NCBI RefSeq assembly: GCF_901873365.1 | Contig: NZ_CABFLM010000042.1 | Location: 1 to 55,184 of the forward strand | Length of the DNA stretch: 55,184 nucleotides | Reading direction: 5' to 3' | Origin: an uncultured Aggregatibacter sp. | GTDB lineage: Bacteria; Pseudomonadota; Gammaproteobacteria; Enterobacterales; Pasteurellaceae | Part shown: positions 18,732-26,577 of the stretch, piece after piece | Position numbering within the stretch: position 1 is the stretch's first letter | How the letters are laid out: each line of letters opens with the position of its first letter | Notes under the pieces: generated by a model | What the model was told of the DNA's origin: nothing | Database searches by the model: none | The model's input: only the letters and a program-made list of their open reading frames with translations | Position numbers and translations under genes: made by a program

Positions 18732-19045
18732 GTTTGTATGGTGAACAAACTTTAATCATTGTCAAGTGACTGGACAAAGCACAAATTTTAACCACTGGAA
18801 AGGGACTTTCCAAAGTACAAAATTTAACCACTGTAGAAGGGTTCTACAAAGTACAAATTTTAACCACTGTAGAAGGGTTCTACAAAGTACAAATTTTAAC
18901 CACTGTAGAAGGGTTCTACAAAGTACAAAATTTAATCACTGAAGAAGGGTTCTTCAAAGTACAAATTTTAACCACTGTAGAAGGGTTCTACAAAGTACAA
19001 AATTTAATCACTGAAGAAGGGTTCTTCAAAGTACAAAATTTAACC
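18722..19045. repeat. Nine-unit tandem 36-bp hairpin repeat
   Basis: Head-to-tail 36-base units begin at 18722, 18758, 18794, 18830, 18866, 18902, 18938, 18974 and 19010. Each unit has a hairpin and a conserved linker close to AAAGTACAAATTTTAACC. The arms change in a compensatory way: GTTTGT/ACAAAC, TTGTC/GACAA, TGGAAAG/CTTTCCA, TGTAGAA/TTCTACA (four units) and TGAAGAA/TTCTTCA (two units). The loop is GGG or GGA in units 3-9. The array fills the gap between the STY4528-like gene and the PFL_4669 gene. It is not a CRISPR, because there are no spacers. Confidence 0.93.
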
Positions 19046-19066
19046 AATCATAAAAGGTGATATAAC

Positions 19067-19831
19067 ATGACAACAACATACAACCAACAACTTGGACCGC
19101 TACGTAGTGAAATAACTTTTACGCTGCATACGCAATATGCCACCCGTTTGTGGAATGGGCGTGACTTAGTTAAAAATGAGGAAGGTGATGTAGTGACTTC
19201 ATCCATCTTGAGTATTCCGAATGCCCTATCTCTACTCAGCCAAATTCAGCAGGCAGCTGAACAGGATGATCCATATGCAGATGACTATTTGCTGCGTTTT
19301 GAGCAAAAAGTACTGAGCTTTCGCAAAGAAATGCAAGAAATTACTTGGCGCATGGTCCAACTCTACAGCGATAAAATCCCCGAAAACTTTAAAATTGAGC
19401 GTTGCGCCAATATTGCTCCGATCCAATATCCTATTTTTGTGAATACTCAGCTGGGTTATCAATTATTGTATCTCTTGGCTGATTTCGATTCCTTAGCCCG
19501 TACCGTCATGACCGCTTCACATATCGCAATCATTACTCGAGATGATGCGTATGACTGGTTAGAGTCCGGTGCAAAATTGATTCGCCGCGCTTTCGGGATT
19601 CTGGAAACCTATAAGCATTCCGGCATTACTCGCCAAGACGCTTTGGAAAATAATGCACGCTACGAAGCTGCGATAAAACGCATGAAATACACCCTAACGC
19701 CGGATGTGCTTTCAGGCGCGACACGTGCAACATTTGCCCCAATCATTAAAAAATCATCCATTACTGATCCCAATGAAAATGGGGATACCGGTTCAGTAGA
19801 AGTTCAAATTGCCCCGACGCAAGCTGAATAA
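19067..19831 (+). CDS. ICE protein, PFL_4669 family (TIGR03761)
   Basis: A 254-residue soluble protein that matches the PFL_4669 family by sequence pattern (RLWNGRD near the N-terminus, ITRQDALENNARYEAAI in the C-terminal third) and by position before DUF3158. Its biochemical role is unknown; family members sit in replication modules of ICEs. GGTG precedes the ATG by 9 bases, and the 36-bp hairpin array occupies the region just upstream, so expression may depend on it. DUF3158 follows after 17 bases. Confidence 0.8.
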   Translation: MTTTYNQQLGPLRSEITFTLHTQYATRLWNGRDLVKNEEGDVVTSSILSIPNALSLLSQIQQAAEQDDPYADDYLLRFEQKVLSFRKEMQEITWRMVQLYSDKIPENFKIERCANIAPIQYPIFVNTQLGYQLLYLLADFDSLARTVMTASHIAIITRDDAYDWLESGAKLIRRAFGILETYKHSGITRQDALENNARYEAAIKRMKYTLTPDVLSGATRATFAPIIKKSSITDPNENGDTGSVEVQIAPTQAE

Positions 19832-19848
19832 TGATATAAGGAGCCAAT

Positions 19849-20337
19849 ATGGATAATGTGCTTATTCCTTCCGATATGTATAAACAACTGGGCAGAACGA
19901 CACCTCTCAATGATGCACTGAAGCAGTTATTTAGTGAATTGGATTCGTTGCAACAGTATGAATATTTGTATGAAGCCCTTGCAGCAGTACGGGAGGCTTT
20001 AATGTTGCAGCAGAATGATATGCTACATAATGTTCGACATAGTCCACTTACCACGCTACCTCTCCACATGATTCGAGATAAAGCATCGTCATCCGGCGGA
20101 ACGTTTCTTCGCTGGCGCAGTTTTCAAGCCTCAAAGAACGGTGGTTCGGTATTAACACCGATATTTAATAATGCTCGTGTACCCTTGGAGTTACGACAAA
20201 AACTTGTCTCAGCCGAAAAAGAGCGCATTTTGATTAATCTGCAGGTTTCCGTGTTGAATTTTATGATGAGACAGGTATCAAGTGCGGGTGAAAAAATTAA
20301 AGAAATGGAAAATAGTTTATCCGGCTCACATTTGTAA
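19849..20337 (+). CDS. DUF3158 ICE protein
   Basis: A 162-residue soluble, mostly helical protein resembling DUF3158 (PFL_4670-like), which regularly lies between PFL_4669 and ssb. No catalytic motif is visible. AAGGAG precedes the ATG at good spacing. The stop codon lies within the first of three TTTGTAATC repeats. Function unknown. Confidence 0.75.
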   Translation: MDNVLIPSDMYKQLGRTTPLNDALKQLFSELDSLQQYEYLYEALAAVREALMLQQNDMLHNVRHSPLTTLPLHMIRDKASSSGGTFLRWRSFQASKNGGSVLTPIFNNARVPLELRQKLVSAEKERILINLQVSVLNFMMRQVSSAGEKIKEMENSLSGSHL

Positions 20338-20434
20338 TCGTCGGATCTTCTAGTTTGTAATCATCGGATTGACCTAGTTTGTAATCGGCTCACTAAAAGG
20401 CCTTTTAAAGGTAAGGGGACAAGCCCCTTACCTT
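20331..20434. repeat. TTTGTAATC triplet repeat and GC-rich hairpin upstream of ssb
   Basis: TTTGTAATC occurs at 20331, 20354 and 20378, followed by TCGGAT-like sequence in the first two. Then comes a perfect 11-bp stem (20408-20418 with 20424-20434, loop ACAAG). The hairpin is followed by an A-rich rather than T-rich stretch, so it is not a plus-strand terminator. The rest of the gap to ssb (20435-20568) is AT-rich with no gene. Confidence 0.6.
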
Positions 20435-20568
20435 AACGAAAAAAAAACCTTTGCCTTTCGTGGTTGTGTTAAAAAATCTCTGTGTTTTTTACTGAATTTA
20501 CCCTTAAGGATTAGATGTAAAAAATGCACAATCTTGACAGTTAATTTTGTGATTTAGGAGAAATCAAT

Positions 20569-20967
20569 ATGGCTGGAATTAATAAAGTAATTATCGTGGG
20601 ACATTTAGGTAATGATCCTGAAATGCGAAGCATGCCGAATGGTGAGGCTGTTGCAAATATCAGTGTAGCAACTAGCGAAGCTTGGACGGATAAAAACACC
20701 GGTGAACGTCGTGAAGTGACTGAATGGCATCGAATCGTTTTTTATCGCAAATTAGCTGAAATTTGCGGCCAATATCTCAAGAAAGGAGCTCAAGTTTATA
20801 TTGAAGGACGCTTGCGTACTCGTAAATGGCAAGATCAAAACGGGCAAGATCGTTATACCACGGAAATCCAAGGTGATGTAATGCAAATGTTAGGTACTCG
20901 CCCTCAAAGTACAGATGGTGCACACGATGCATCGGCAAATGCTTTTGATGATTCAATACCATTCTGA
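20569..20967 (+). CDS. ssb: Single-stranded DNA-binding protein of the ICE
   Basis: A 132-residue SSB with the OB-fold N-terminus (INKVIIVGHLGNDPEMR), the WHRIVFY and YIEGRLRTRKW blocks, and the acidic C-terminal tip DDSIPF that recruits partner proteins. It is shorter than chromosomal SSB because the flexible linker is brief. It probably coats transferred or replicating ICE DNA. Its AGGAG ribosome site (20556-20560) sits in the loop of a 6-bp hairpin TGATTT/AAATCA, possibly by chance. Confidence 0.96.
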   Translation: MAGINKVIIVGHLGNDPEMRSMPNGEAVANISVATSEAWTDKNTGERREVTEWHRIVFYRKLAEICGQYLKKGAQVYIEGRLRTRKWQDQNGQDRYTTEIQGDVMQMLGTRPQSTDGAHDASANAFDDSIPF

Positions 20968-20993
20968 ACTCAATCTAATTAAGGTTAATTGTG

Positions 20994-21509
20994 ATGAAAA
21001 AAATAATTTTTGTTTTATCTGCAGTCGCTGCTTTAAGTGGTTGTGCTGAATTAAACTCATTGAATGATGCAGTTGGTAATGTTGCCGGACAATTGAATAG
21101 TGTTCTTGGTAAAGGAAATTCATCCGGTGCTTCTGATGGCGTGTATACTCGAAGCTCAAGCGCTTACCGTTATAACGTTGAGGACTTTGTGGTTTCCTCG
21201 AAAAATATTGACACGCTATACGTTAAAATCAAACGAAATCTCCTATTTAAAACCCGAGATGAGGAATTAAATGGATTATCCGGTTTTGAACGTAAACGTT
21301 ATGAAGAATTGCTTGATGAACAAGGACATGCCCACGAAACGACACCAGGTGTATATTATCATATGGTTAGTAGCTATCGTGGTCATCGAAAAGTAGATAT
21401 GACCCTTGCAAAAGAAGACGGTAAAGTTAGAATTTCTTGGATTGCTTCATCGAATGAAGCCGATTTTGGTCAATTTGTTAAATCAGAAGTGATAAAAGCA
21501 ATAAAATAA
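20994..21509 (+). CDS. Hypothetical lipoprotein
   Basis: A 171-residue predicted lipoprotein: a basic start (MKKI), a hydrophobic segment, and lipobox LSGC with Cys17. The mature part has no recognised domain. It is polar, with a Ser/Gly-rich stretch (about 33-50) and a beta-rich C-terminus. An in-frame GTG lies one codon earlier; the ATG at 20994 is preferred. It follows ssb by 26 bases and ends at a strong terminator, so it may be co-transcribed with ssb. Function unknown. Confidence 0.75.
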   Translation: MKKIIFVLSAVAALSGCAELNSLNDAVGNVAGQLNSVLGKGNSSGASDGVYTRSSSAYRYNVEDFVVSSKNIDTLYVKIKRNLLFKTRDEELNGLSGFERKRYEELLDEQGHAHETTPGVYYHMVSSYRGHRKVDMTLAKEDGKVRISWIASSNEADFGQFVKSEVIKAIK

Positions 21510-21555
21510 TACGATAATAAACATAGTGTAGGTAATTAATACCTCATTCTCCTTG

Positions 21556-21583
21556 GCCCTAACTGTGTTAGGGCTTTTTTTAT
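21556..21583 (+). terminator. Terminator after the ssb-lipoprotein unit
   Basis: GCCCTAAC (21556-21563) pairs with GTTAGGGC (21567-21574), followed by a run of T. A typical intrinsic terminator. The remaining 21584-21752 is AT-rich leader for the next gene. Confidence 0.88.
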
Positions 21584-21752
21584 TTATAAATTCTCATTTT
21601 TTTATTTTGATTCAATCTTGTTCGGCAATCATTCTTCATTAAAAATAAGTTATCAATGATACGCAATTTAATCTAAAAGAAAGTATGCATCTATATATCA
21701 TTATGTAAACGAATCCAATAATCGCGCCTAAATTATCATAGAGAGGAATGAA

Positions 21753-22175
21753 ATGAATAAATCCGCAATTTATCTTAATCACATCGATCTTAATTTTCCG
21801 GTCGAACTAGTTCCGTTTCAATATGACATTGAACTCCCCTCGTTTCTTGTTTATGTTACCGACCTTGAATCAGTAGTATTGCACGATAAACAGGCAAAAT
21901 TATTCCTTGCTTGGCTATTTGAGGGACTAACAGCTAATTATTGGATGCAATATATCTCTGATGGTGAACGTTGCTATGTTGATTTAAACACTGAAAAATC
22001 ACCATATTGCATTATGATGCCATTAGTTGTGTTCCGTTACCATTTTTGTCAATGGAGTAAAGAATACGCCTCTCCCGAAACCGCTCGATTGTTAGAGAAA
22101 CTTTTTAACGACACTATGCATTGGCGTAAAGCGCAAGCGGACATGATTTCTATTAATTTTTACATAACAGATTAA
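21753..22175 (+). CDS. Hypothetical protein, 140 aa
   Basis: I do not recognise this family. The 140-residue protein is soluble and rich in aromatic residues (FLAWLFEGLTANYWMQY), with a pattern alternating beta strands and helices. The ATG follows AGAGAGG at 8 bases. Its stop overlaps the 3' end of the opposite-strand gene by 4 bases, a tail-to-tail pair flanked by terminators and AT-rich DNA. This suggests an accessory insertion into the ICE backbone between ssb and topB. Confidence 0.6.
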   Translation: MNKSAIYLNHIDLNFPVELVPFQYDIELPSFLVYVTDLESVVLHDKQAKLFLAWLFEGLTANYWMQYISDGERCYVDLNTEKSPYCIMMPLVVFRYHFCQWSKEYASPETARLLEKLFNDTMHWRKAQADMISINFYITD

Positions 22176-22852
22176 CTAATATTTCTATCCTTGTATTGGT
22201 TTAGTTCATTGATCATAGAAACAAAATCCACATTCTTTGCTCTGTCCGGATTATCCGTCCATTTCAAAGTTAATCCATAAGGTGCTATAGCCGCCAATAA
22301 GCGGTCTATTTGCTGATGATTGCACTCAGTATGAACATATAGTTTTCTTAAAGTTTGCTCTCTCGGCACACCGCTTTTAGGGCGCATAAACCCCATCCAG
22401 TAAATCTTATCCTCATCATTTACTACCCTTGGTATTTTTGTCCGTATTTGCGGATAATATTGTCTTAAGGTCGCTATTTGCGCTTGAGCAGGTAAATGCT
22501 GAGGTATATTTCCATTTAGCTCTTCAAAAAAATTATAAAGGCTAAAGGGGCGATTTCCGCCGCCTACTATTCCTAATTCAGCTTTGATAGCCTCTTCTAA
22601 CCGATTATTAAAATAAATCTCGAAATCTCCATTCCGATGACTACCATATAATTTTATTTCTTCCAGTCGATTCGTATTTTTTAAGTATAAATATAGTAAA
22701 TCTTTAGATTTTTCATCATCTTGTGCAAAAAACATAAAGAAAATGAACCTTCCCGGTGGCATAGAAATCTCAAAAGCAAAAGTAAAATCACCACGATGGA
22801 TAGCTTCGTGATACGCATTATGTAATCCAGTCAAATTAAAGTCTGCCGGCAT
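22172..22852 (-). CDS. Hypothetical protein, 226 aa
   Basis: Not recognised. A 226-residue soluble protein with an N-terminal mixed alpha/beta portion (FTFAFEISMPPGRFIFFMFF) and a C-terminal region (TLRKLYVHTECNHQQIDRLL). No catalytic motif, signal or membrane helix is evident. An AGGAGG ribosome site stands before the ATG. It is the only minus-strand gene among the ICE processing genes and converges with the 140-aa gene. Its codon use appears more AT-rich than neighbours. A cargo or defence role is possible but unsupported. Confidence 0.65.
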   Translation of the reverse strand: MPADFNLTGLHNAYHEAIHRGDFTFAFEISMPPGRFIFFMFFAQDDEKSKDLLYLYLKNTNRLEEIKLYGSHRNGDFEIYFNNRLEEAIKAELGIVGGGNRPFSLYNFFEELNGNIPQHLPAQAQIATLRQYYPQIRTKIPRVVNDEDKIYWMGFMRPKSGVPREQTLRKLYVHTECNHQQIDRLLAAIAPYGLTLKWTDNPDRAKNVDFVSMINELNQYKDRNIS

Positions 22853-22950
22853 AGTACCTCCTATTTATTATTACTTAATAAAAAACAATTTCTCATTGTT
22901 TGCTTTCTTATTAATTTCTAATCTAAAAACTTCAAAATATCAATATTTAT

Positions 22951-22964
22951 TCTAAATATTTAGA
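22951..22964. promoter_or_regulatory. Candidate operator palindrome
   Basis: The 14-base palindrome TCTAAATATTTAGA sits just before the ribosome site of the small DNA-binding-like gene at 22977, in the divergent gap with the gene at 22172. A related AATCTAAA lies 30 bases upstream. Autoregulation by the small protein is a guess. Confidence 0.35.
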
Positions 22965-22976
22965 TTAAGGAGATGT

Positions 22977-23189
22977 ATGCCGACTAAACACATTGAAATT
23001 GAACTCTGGCAGCAGGTCGAGGCAAAAACAGTTGAAACAATTATTCAAACTAAAGTGATGGTTAAGGAAACTGAAATCTTGCAGGAAATCATTAGAAAGG
23101 GATTGCAACATATCTCTACTGAAGAATTGAGACAGTATGCGTTACAGAAAAAAGGAGTAAATGATGACAACGTTCATAAAAATCGATAA
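22977..23189 (+). CDS. Small protein, possible ribbon-helix-helix regulator
   Basis: A 70-residue protein with a short N-terminal beta-like segment (HIEIELWQQVEAKTVE) followed by two helices, loosely like CopG/Arc regulators. I cannot name the family. AAGGAG precedes the ATG closely, and a palindrome overlaps its leader. It overlaps the start of the next gene by about 26 bases. It probably shares an operon with the 88-aa gene and topB. Confidence 0.55.
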   Translation: MPTKHIEIELWQQVEAKTVETIIQTKVMVKETEILQEIIRKGLQHISTEELRQYALQKKGVNDDNVHKNR

Positions 23190-23430
23190 GGAGAAAAAGA
23201 TCATCTATCGAGGTAAAGAATATATTGCACCGGATTGGGTGCGTTATGTTGTGACTCAACCTACAGGAGAAGTATATGGTTTTGAAGAAAAACCTTCACT
23301 TGCATCACCACCCTCAAATTGGCGCCATTGGAGTCCTTATTATCATGGATGGAATTTAGACAATATAAAATTTATACGTCTCAGTGCTTGCAAAGACTGG
23401 AGAGATTCATTGGCGTATATTGAAGACTAA
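23164..23430 (+). CDS. Hypothetical protein, 88 aa
   Basis: Not recognised. A small soluble protein with many Trp and Tyr (PPSNWRHWSPYYHGWNLDNIKF). Two adjacent ATGs exist (23161 and 23164); AGGAG at 23153-23157 is better spaced for 23164. It overlaps the preceding gene and ends 10 bases before the topB start, which suggests a co-translated group. Confidence 0.55.
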   Translation: MTTFIKIDKEKKIIYRGKEYIAPDWVRYVVTQPTGEVYGFEEKPSLASPPSNWRHWSPYYHGWNLDNIKFIRLSACKDWRDSLAYIED

Positions 23431-23440
23431 AGGTGAAGTA

Positions 23441-25477
23441 GTGAAATTATTTTTATGTGAAAAACCATCACAAGGTAACGATATTGCAAAAGTATTAGGC
23501 GCGACAAAGCGTGGTGAGGGTTGTTTATCAACACCTGACGGTCAGCTTACCGTTACCTGGGGAATTGGTCACCTAGTAGAACAGTTTAATCCTGAAGAAT
23601 ATGATCCTGCCTTTAAAAAGTGGGCATTTGAGACCTTGCCAATTATCCCGGGTAAATGGGGGCTTTCACCTAAAAAAGAAACAAAAAAACAGTTCAATGT
23701 CGTCATGAAACTTATCAAACAAGCTAAACTTGTTGTCATTGCAACCGATATTGATAGAGAGGGCGAAACTATAGCAAGAGAATTGCTGGATTTGGCAGGA
23801 TTTCGAGGACAAATAAAACGCCTTTGGTTGTCTGCACTAGATGAGGCAAGTATTCGTAAGGCTTTAGCCTCTCTCAAAAACAATGAAGAAACACTATCAC
23901 TCTACTACGCCGGGCTTGCACGTAGTCGAGCCGATTGGCTTATTGGTATGAATTTTTCACGTCTCTATACCTTATTGGCTCAACAAAAAGGGTATCAAGG
24001 AAAGCCTTTAAGTGTTGGGCGGGTACAAAGTCCTACATTAAGCCTGGTTGTGAATCGTGACCGAGAGATAAAAAACTTCATCCCGAAGCAACACTTTACT
24101 TTGCAGGTAATGCTTTCTGACGGGAAACAGCATTTTGCTACGCAATATGTTATTCCGGAGCAATATTGCGATCCTGATGGTCTTTGTTTGTCTGTTCAAG
24201 TGATACAAGCGGCAAACCGGCAAATTCGGCAATTAGGCCAAGCGAAAGTAGAGTCTGTTGAAACTAAACGTGAAAGACAACATGCCCCACTTTGCTTTGC
24301 ATTAAGTGACTTACAATCGGAGGCTAACCGCCTTTATGGATTGGGTGCGCAAAGAGTGCTTGATATAGCTCAATCACTTTATGAAACTCACAAAGCGACA
24401 ACCTATCCTAGAACAGATTGCGGTTATCTGCCGGAATCACAACTGGCCGAAGCATCGCGTGTTATTCAATACGTGTTGCAGTCAGATCAGCGGTTGCAAC
24501 CGATATCAGCCGTTTTAAACCTTAATCAAAAATCACGTGTTTGGAATGATAAGAAAATTACCGCTCACCATGGCATTATTCCGACTATGGTAAAAGTTGA
24601 TATCAGTAAAATGTCCGATGAAGAAATGAAGCTTTATGATTTAATTCGCCGTCGTTATTTGGCTCAATTCTTACCTATTTCTGAAACAGATAAGACTCAA
24701 ATCATTTTGAAGTGCGGTCAACATATATTAAGCGCACGAGGGAATGTCCTTGTTACTCCAGGTTGGAAAATTCTATTTGGCAAATCACTTGATGAAGATG
24801 ATGATACACCTCAAGCCTTGCCTACCTTAAAGCAAGGGCAAATCTGTCAGATTTCTGATTCAGAAATGAAAACTTTACAAACATCACCACCTAATCACTT
24901 CACAGAAGGCACATTGCTCACCGCAATGAAAAATGCAGCTCGCTTTGTCACTGATGAGCGTTTAAAACAACGCTTACGAGAAACTGAAGGACTTGGTACT
25001 GAAGCGACTAGGGCTGGTACGATTCAAGGCTTGATTGATAAAGGTTTTTTACAGAAAAAAGGAAAGTCCTTATTGGCGACAGAAGCAGCGATGATGTTGA
25101 TGGATAGTCTTCCAACAATGTTAAAAGACCCGGGGTTAACCGCACTTTGGGAGCAAGCGCTCAATCAAATTGCTGAAAGAACGCTTTCGCTAGAAGTGTT
25201 TATGCAAAAACAAGAAACTTTTGTTCGTCACCTTATGGCAGAGTGCCTTAAACAAGGCATGAGCCTGGGAAATATTGAAATTCGGAAATGCCCTCAATGT
25301 GGTGCACCAATGACAAAACGCAATGGGAAAAATGGACAATTTTGGGGATGTTCCGCCTATCCCTCTTGCCAATATATTGAGAATATCATCGGTAAGAAGA
25401 GCTCTAAAGGAACTCGAAAAACAACAGGCAAGAGTGTGAGTGAGCAAATTTCAGGCTTGCGAGATTTATTGAAGTAG
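23441..25477 (+). CDS. topB: DNA topoisomerase III
   Basis: A type IA topoisomerase of 678 residues that relaxes and decatenates DNA through a 5'-phosphotyrosine. The N-terminal Toprim domain begins KLFLCEKPSQG, with ATDIDREGETIA as the acidic metal site. The active-site region is TTYPRTDCGYLP. A C-terminal C4 zinc ribbon (CPQC...CSAYPSC) is present. The frame is open from 23384, but family N-termini begin at the GTG at 23441, which has AAGGTGA before it. ICE copies of topB are standard in this family. Two uptake signals lie inside (24710-24718, 25139-25147). Confidence 0.95.
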   Translation: MKLFLCEKPSQGNDIAKVLGATKRGEGCLSTPDGQLTVTWGIGHLVEQFNPEEYDPAFKKWAFETLPIIPGKWGLSPKKETKKQFNVVMKLIKQAKLVVIATDIDREGETIARELLDLAGFRGQIKRLWLSALDEASIRKALASLKNNEETLSLYYAGLARSRADWLIGMNFSRLYTLLAQQKGYQGKPLSVGRVQSPTLSLVVNRDREIKNFIPKQHFTLQVMLSDGKQHFATQYVIPEQYCDPDGLCLSVQVIQAANRQIRQLGQAKVESVETKRERQHAPLCFALSDLQSEANRLYGLGAQRVLDIAQSLYETHKATTYPRTDCGYLPESQLAEASRVIQYVLQSDQRLQPISAVLNLNQKSRVWNDKKITAHHGIIPTMVKVDISKMSDEEMKLYDLIRRRYLAQFLPISETDKTQIILKCGQHILSARGNVLVTPGWKILFGKSLDEDDDTPQALPTLKQGQICQISDSEMKTLQTSPPNHFTEGTLLTAMKNAARFVTDERLKQRLRETEGLGTEATRAGTIQGLIDKGFLQKKGKSLLATEAAMMLMDSLPTMLKDPGLTALWEQALNQIAERTLSLEVFMQKQETFVRHLMAECLKQGMSLGNIEIRKCPQCGAPMTKRNGKNGQFWGCSAYPSCQYIENIIGKKSSKGTRKTTGKSVSEQISGLRDLLK

Positions 25478-25527
25478 CTTAGCGATAGCGAATTTAAACA
25501 AATAATGCTATAGTGAAACCTTCGAAA

Positions 25528-25633
25528 GACCGTTCGTGAATTGTCGGTTATCAATTCACACTAGCCAAAATGATTCCAGCACGCTGAAAGGAATTTCTCA
25601 CATTGATTAACGCGCCTTGTGGGGTGTGCCACC
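25528..25633 (+). ncRNA. Tandem-pseudoknot element, copy A (STAXI-like)
   Basis: Two H-type pseudoknots in a row. PK1: GACCG (25528) with CGGTT (25545), and loop GTGAATTG (25536-25543) with CAATTCAC (25552-25559). PK2: ATTCC (25573) with GGAAT (25590), and loop GCACGC (25579-25584) with GTGTGC (25624-25629), with an internal CACA/TGTG hairpin. The two are joined by AGCCAAAATG, which is shared by all three copies. It lies 50 bases after topB. Repeated pseudoknots beside ssb, topoisomerase and antirestriction genes are how the STAXI motif was described. The assignment is by resemblance only. Confidence 0.7.
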
Positions 25634-25967
25634 TAAACTATCAGAGTAATGCAGGCGTAACGCACCCTATTTACTCTCGACTTTTCTAAATCGCCGGCCA
25701 TTGCGGATTTTTAAAGTGTATTGCAAAGTGCATTTTAAAAATCCGCAATGGCTTGCTACCTCTTCTTTACCGGAGCCCGCCGGTGAAACAATGGGTGCCT
25801 TTTGTGTCAGTTTGATGCCACAGATATAACCGATTAATGGCCACAAAGTAATCGGATAAGGCGAGCCATAAAAATCCGTATATGGTAACGAACGTATCAG
25901 TATTTTTATGAATCAAATTAGTTTGGCCCACTTAATTTTTATTTAATCAATCTATAGTCAAAACTAT
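25634..25967 (+). other. Structured non-coding region after topB: long hairpin and further pseudoknot
   Basis: No gene is present. A perfect 19-bp inverted repeat (25697-25715 with 25734-25752, 18-base loop) has no T tail. A pseudoknot follows: CCGATTA (25830-25836) with TAATCGG (25849-25855), and loop ATGGC (25837-25841) with GCCAT (25865-25869). A smaller CCGG/CCGG hairpin lies around 25769-25784. With copy A and the terminator at 25968 this could be one long structured RNA, or the DNA could be an origin of transfer. Confidence 0.55.
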
Positions 25968-26002
25968 AAGGTCATTCAGTTTTCTGAGTGACCTTTTCTT
26001 TT
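25968..26002 (+). terminator. Intrinsic terminator of the post-topB non-coding region
   Basis: AAGGTCATTCAG (25968-25979) pairs completely with CTGAGTGACCTT (25984-25995), with one G-U, followed by TTCTTTT. It ends transcription of topB and/or the structured RNA before copy B. Confidence 0.85.
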
Positions 26003-26108
26003 GGGTAAAATATCTCCAAAAAGAATTTTTAATTTTCCCTATGTTTTAGACTTGCTTTAGATTTTAATGACAACAGTTTTAAGGTGCTGTGAAAACAGCC
26101 TTTAAGAA

Positions 26109-26216
26109 GTTGCACGATTCTTGAGAAGCAACGCCTTACCTTTGAGTAAGTAGAATCACAGCCAAAATGTTATCCAGCATTCTGAAAGGATACGCTGCTA
26201 TTGCAGGAATGCCACC
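26109..26216 (+). ncRNA. Tandem-pseudoknot element, copy B (STAXI-like)
   Basis: PK1: GTTGC (26109-26113) with GCAAC (26128-26132), and loop GATTCT (26116-26121) with AGAATC (26152-26157), enclosing a CTTAC/GTAAG hairpin. PK2: TATCC (26171) with GGATA (26188), and loop GCATTC (26177-26182) with GAATGC (26207-26212), with an internal CTGC/GCAG hairpin. Relative to copies A and C, three PK2 helices change on both strands (ATTCC/GGAAT, GCACGC/GTGTGC, CACA/TGTG), so pairing is preserved. A small GCTGT/ACAGC hairpin precedes it. It stands at the head of the first leader-controlled island. Confidence 0.75.
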
Positions 26217-26266
26217 TAAAACCATCCTTAATCTAATAAGATTTCTTATTCTAGATTAATCACAAT

Positions 26267-26341
26267 TTAACCCTCGGCGGGAAATATTTTCCCGTGTTGG
26301 ATTAAATGTTTCCCCATTTTTCACCACTTGGGAGAAACATG
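26267..26341 (+). promoter_or_regulatory. Switch leader L1 (A/B/C complementarity)
   Basis: Strand A GGGAAATATTT (26279-26289) can pair with B AAATGTTTCCC (26304-26314) over 11 positions with one G-U. B (ATGTTTC, 26306-26312) can instead pair with C GAAACAT (26334-26340), which lies between the ribosome site and the start. A also lies in the local hairpin CGGGAAA/TTTCCCG. Confidence 0.75.
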
Positions 26342-26494
26342 ATGAAATTCAGTTCACTACATCGTAAATTTGTAAATGCATTTGATGAGTTTATTGATAA
26401 GTATGCAGATGAGATAACACCTTATCTTTTCGTACTTATTATGCTTTTTTTAATTTTTGAACTTATTGAAGCCATTTTTACTTATTTACCTTAA
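26342..26494 (+). CDS. Small membrane protein, 50 aa
   Basis: A 50-residue protein with an amphipathic N-terminus and one hydrophobic helix (about 27-45, YLFVLIMLFLIFELIEAIF). No family is recognised. ATGs at 26339 and 26342 follow GGAG; 26342 is better spaced. It is the first gene behind copy B and leader L1. Its stop is followed at once by leader L2, so it is probably a real translated gene of the island. Confidence 0.6.
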   Translation: MKFSSLHRKFVNAFDEFIDKYADEITPYLFVLIMLFLIFELIEAIFTYLP

Positions 26495-26497
26495 TCT

Positions 26498-26577
26498 AAC
26501 CCTTGCGGGAAACATTTTTCCCGGTTTGGGTAGGAATGTTTCTCCGCTTTTTTATTTCACATTAGGAGAAACAAATC
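26498..26577 (+). promoter_or_regulatory. Switch leader L2
   Basis: A GGGAAACATT (26507-26516) pairs with B AATGTTTCTCC (26535-26545) over 10 positions with one G-U. B also pairs perfectly over 9 bp with C GGAGAAACA (26565-26573), which contains the ribosome site of the DUF3577 gene. The stretch TTTTATTTCACATTAGGAGA recurs in L5. Confidence 0.85.

Noticed and set aside
18722..19045. CRISPR array
   Set aside because: Units are 36 bases back to back with no unique spacers and no cas genes nearby.
25697..25752. Terminator or transposon inverted repeat
   Set aside because: No T tract after the hairpin and no transposase in the region.
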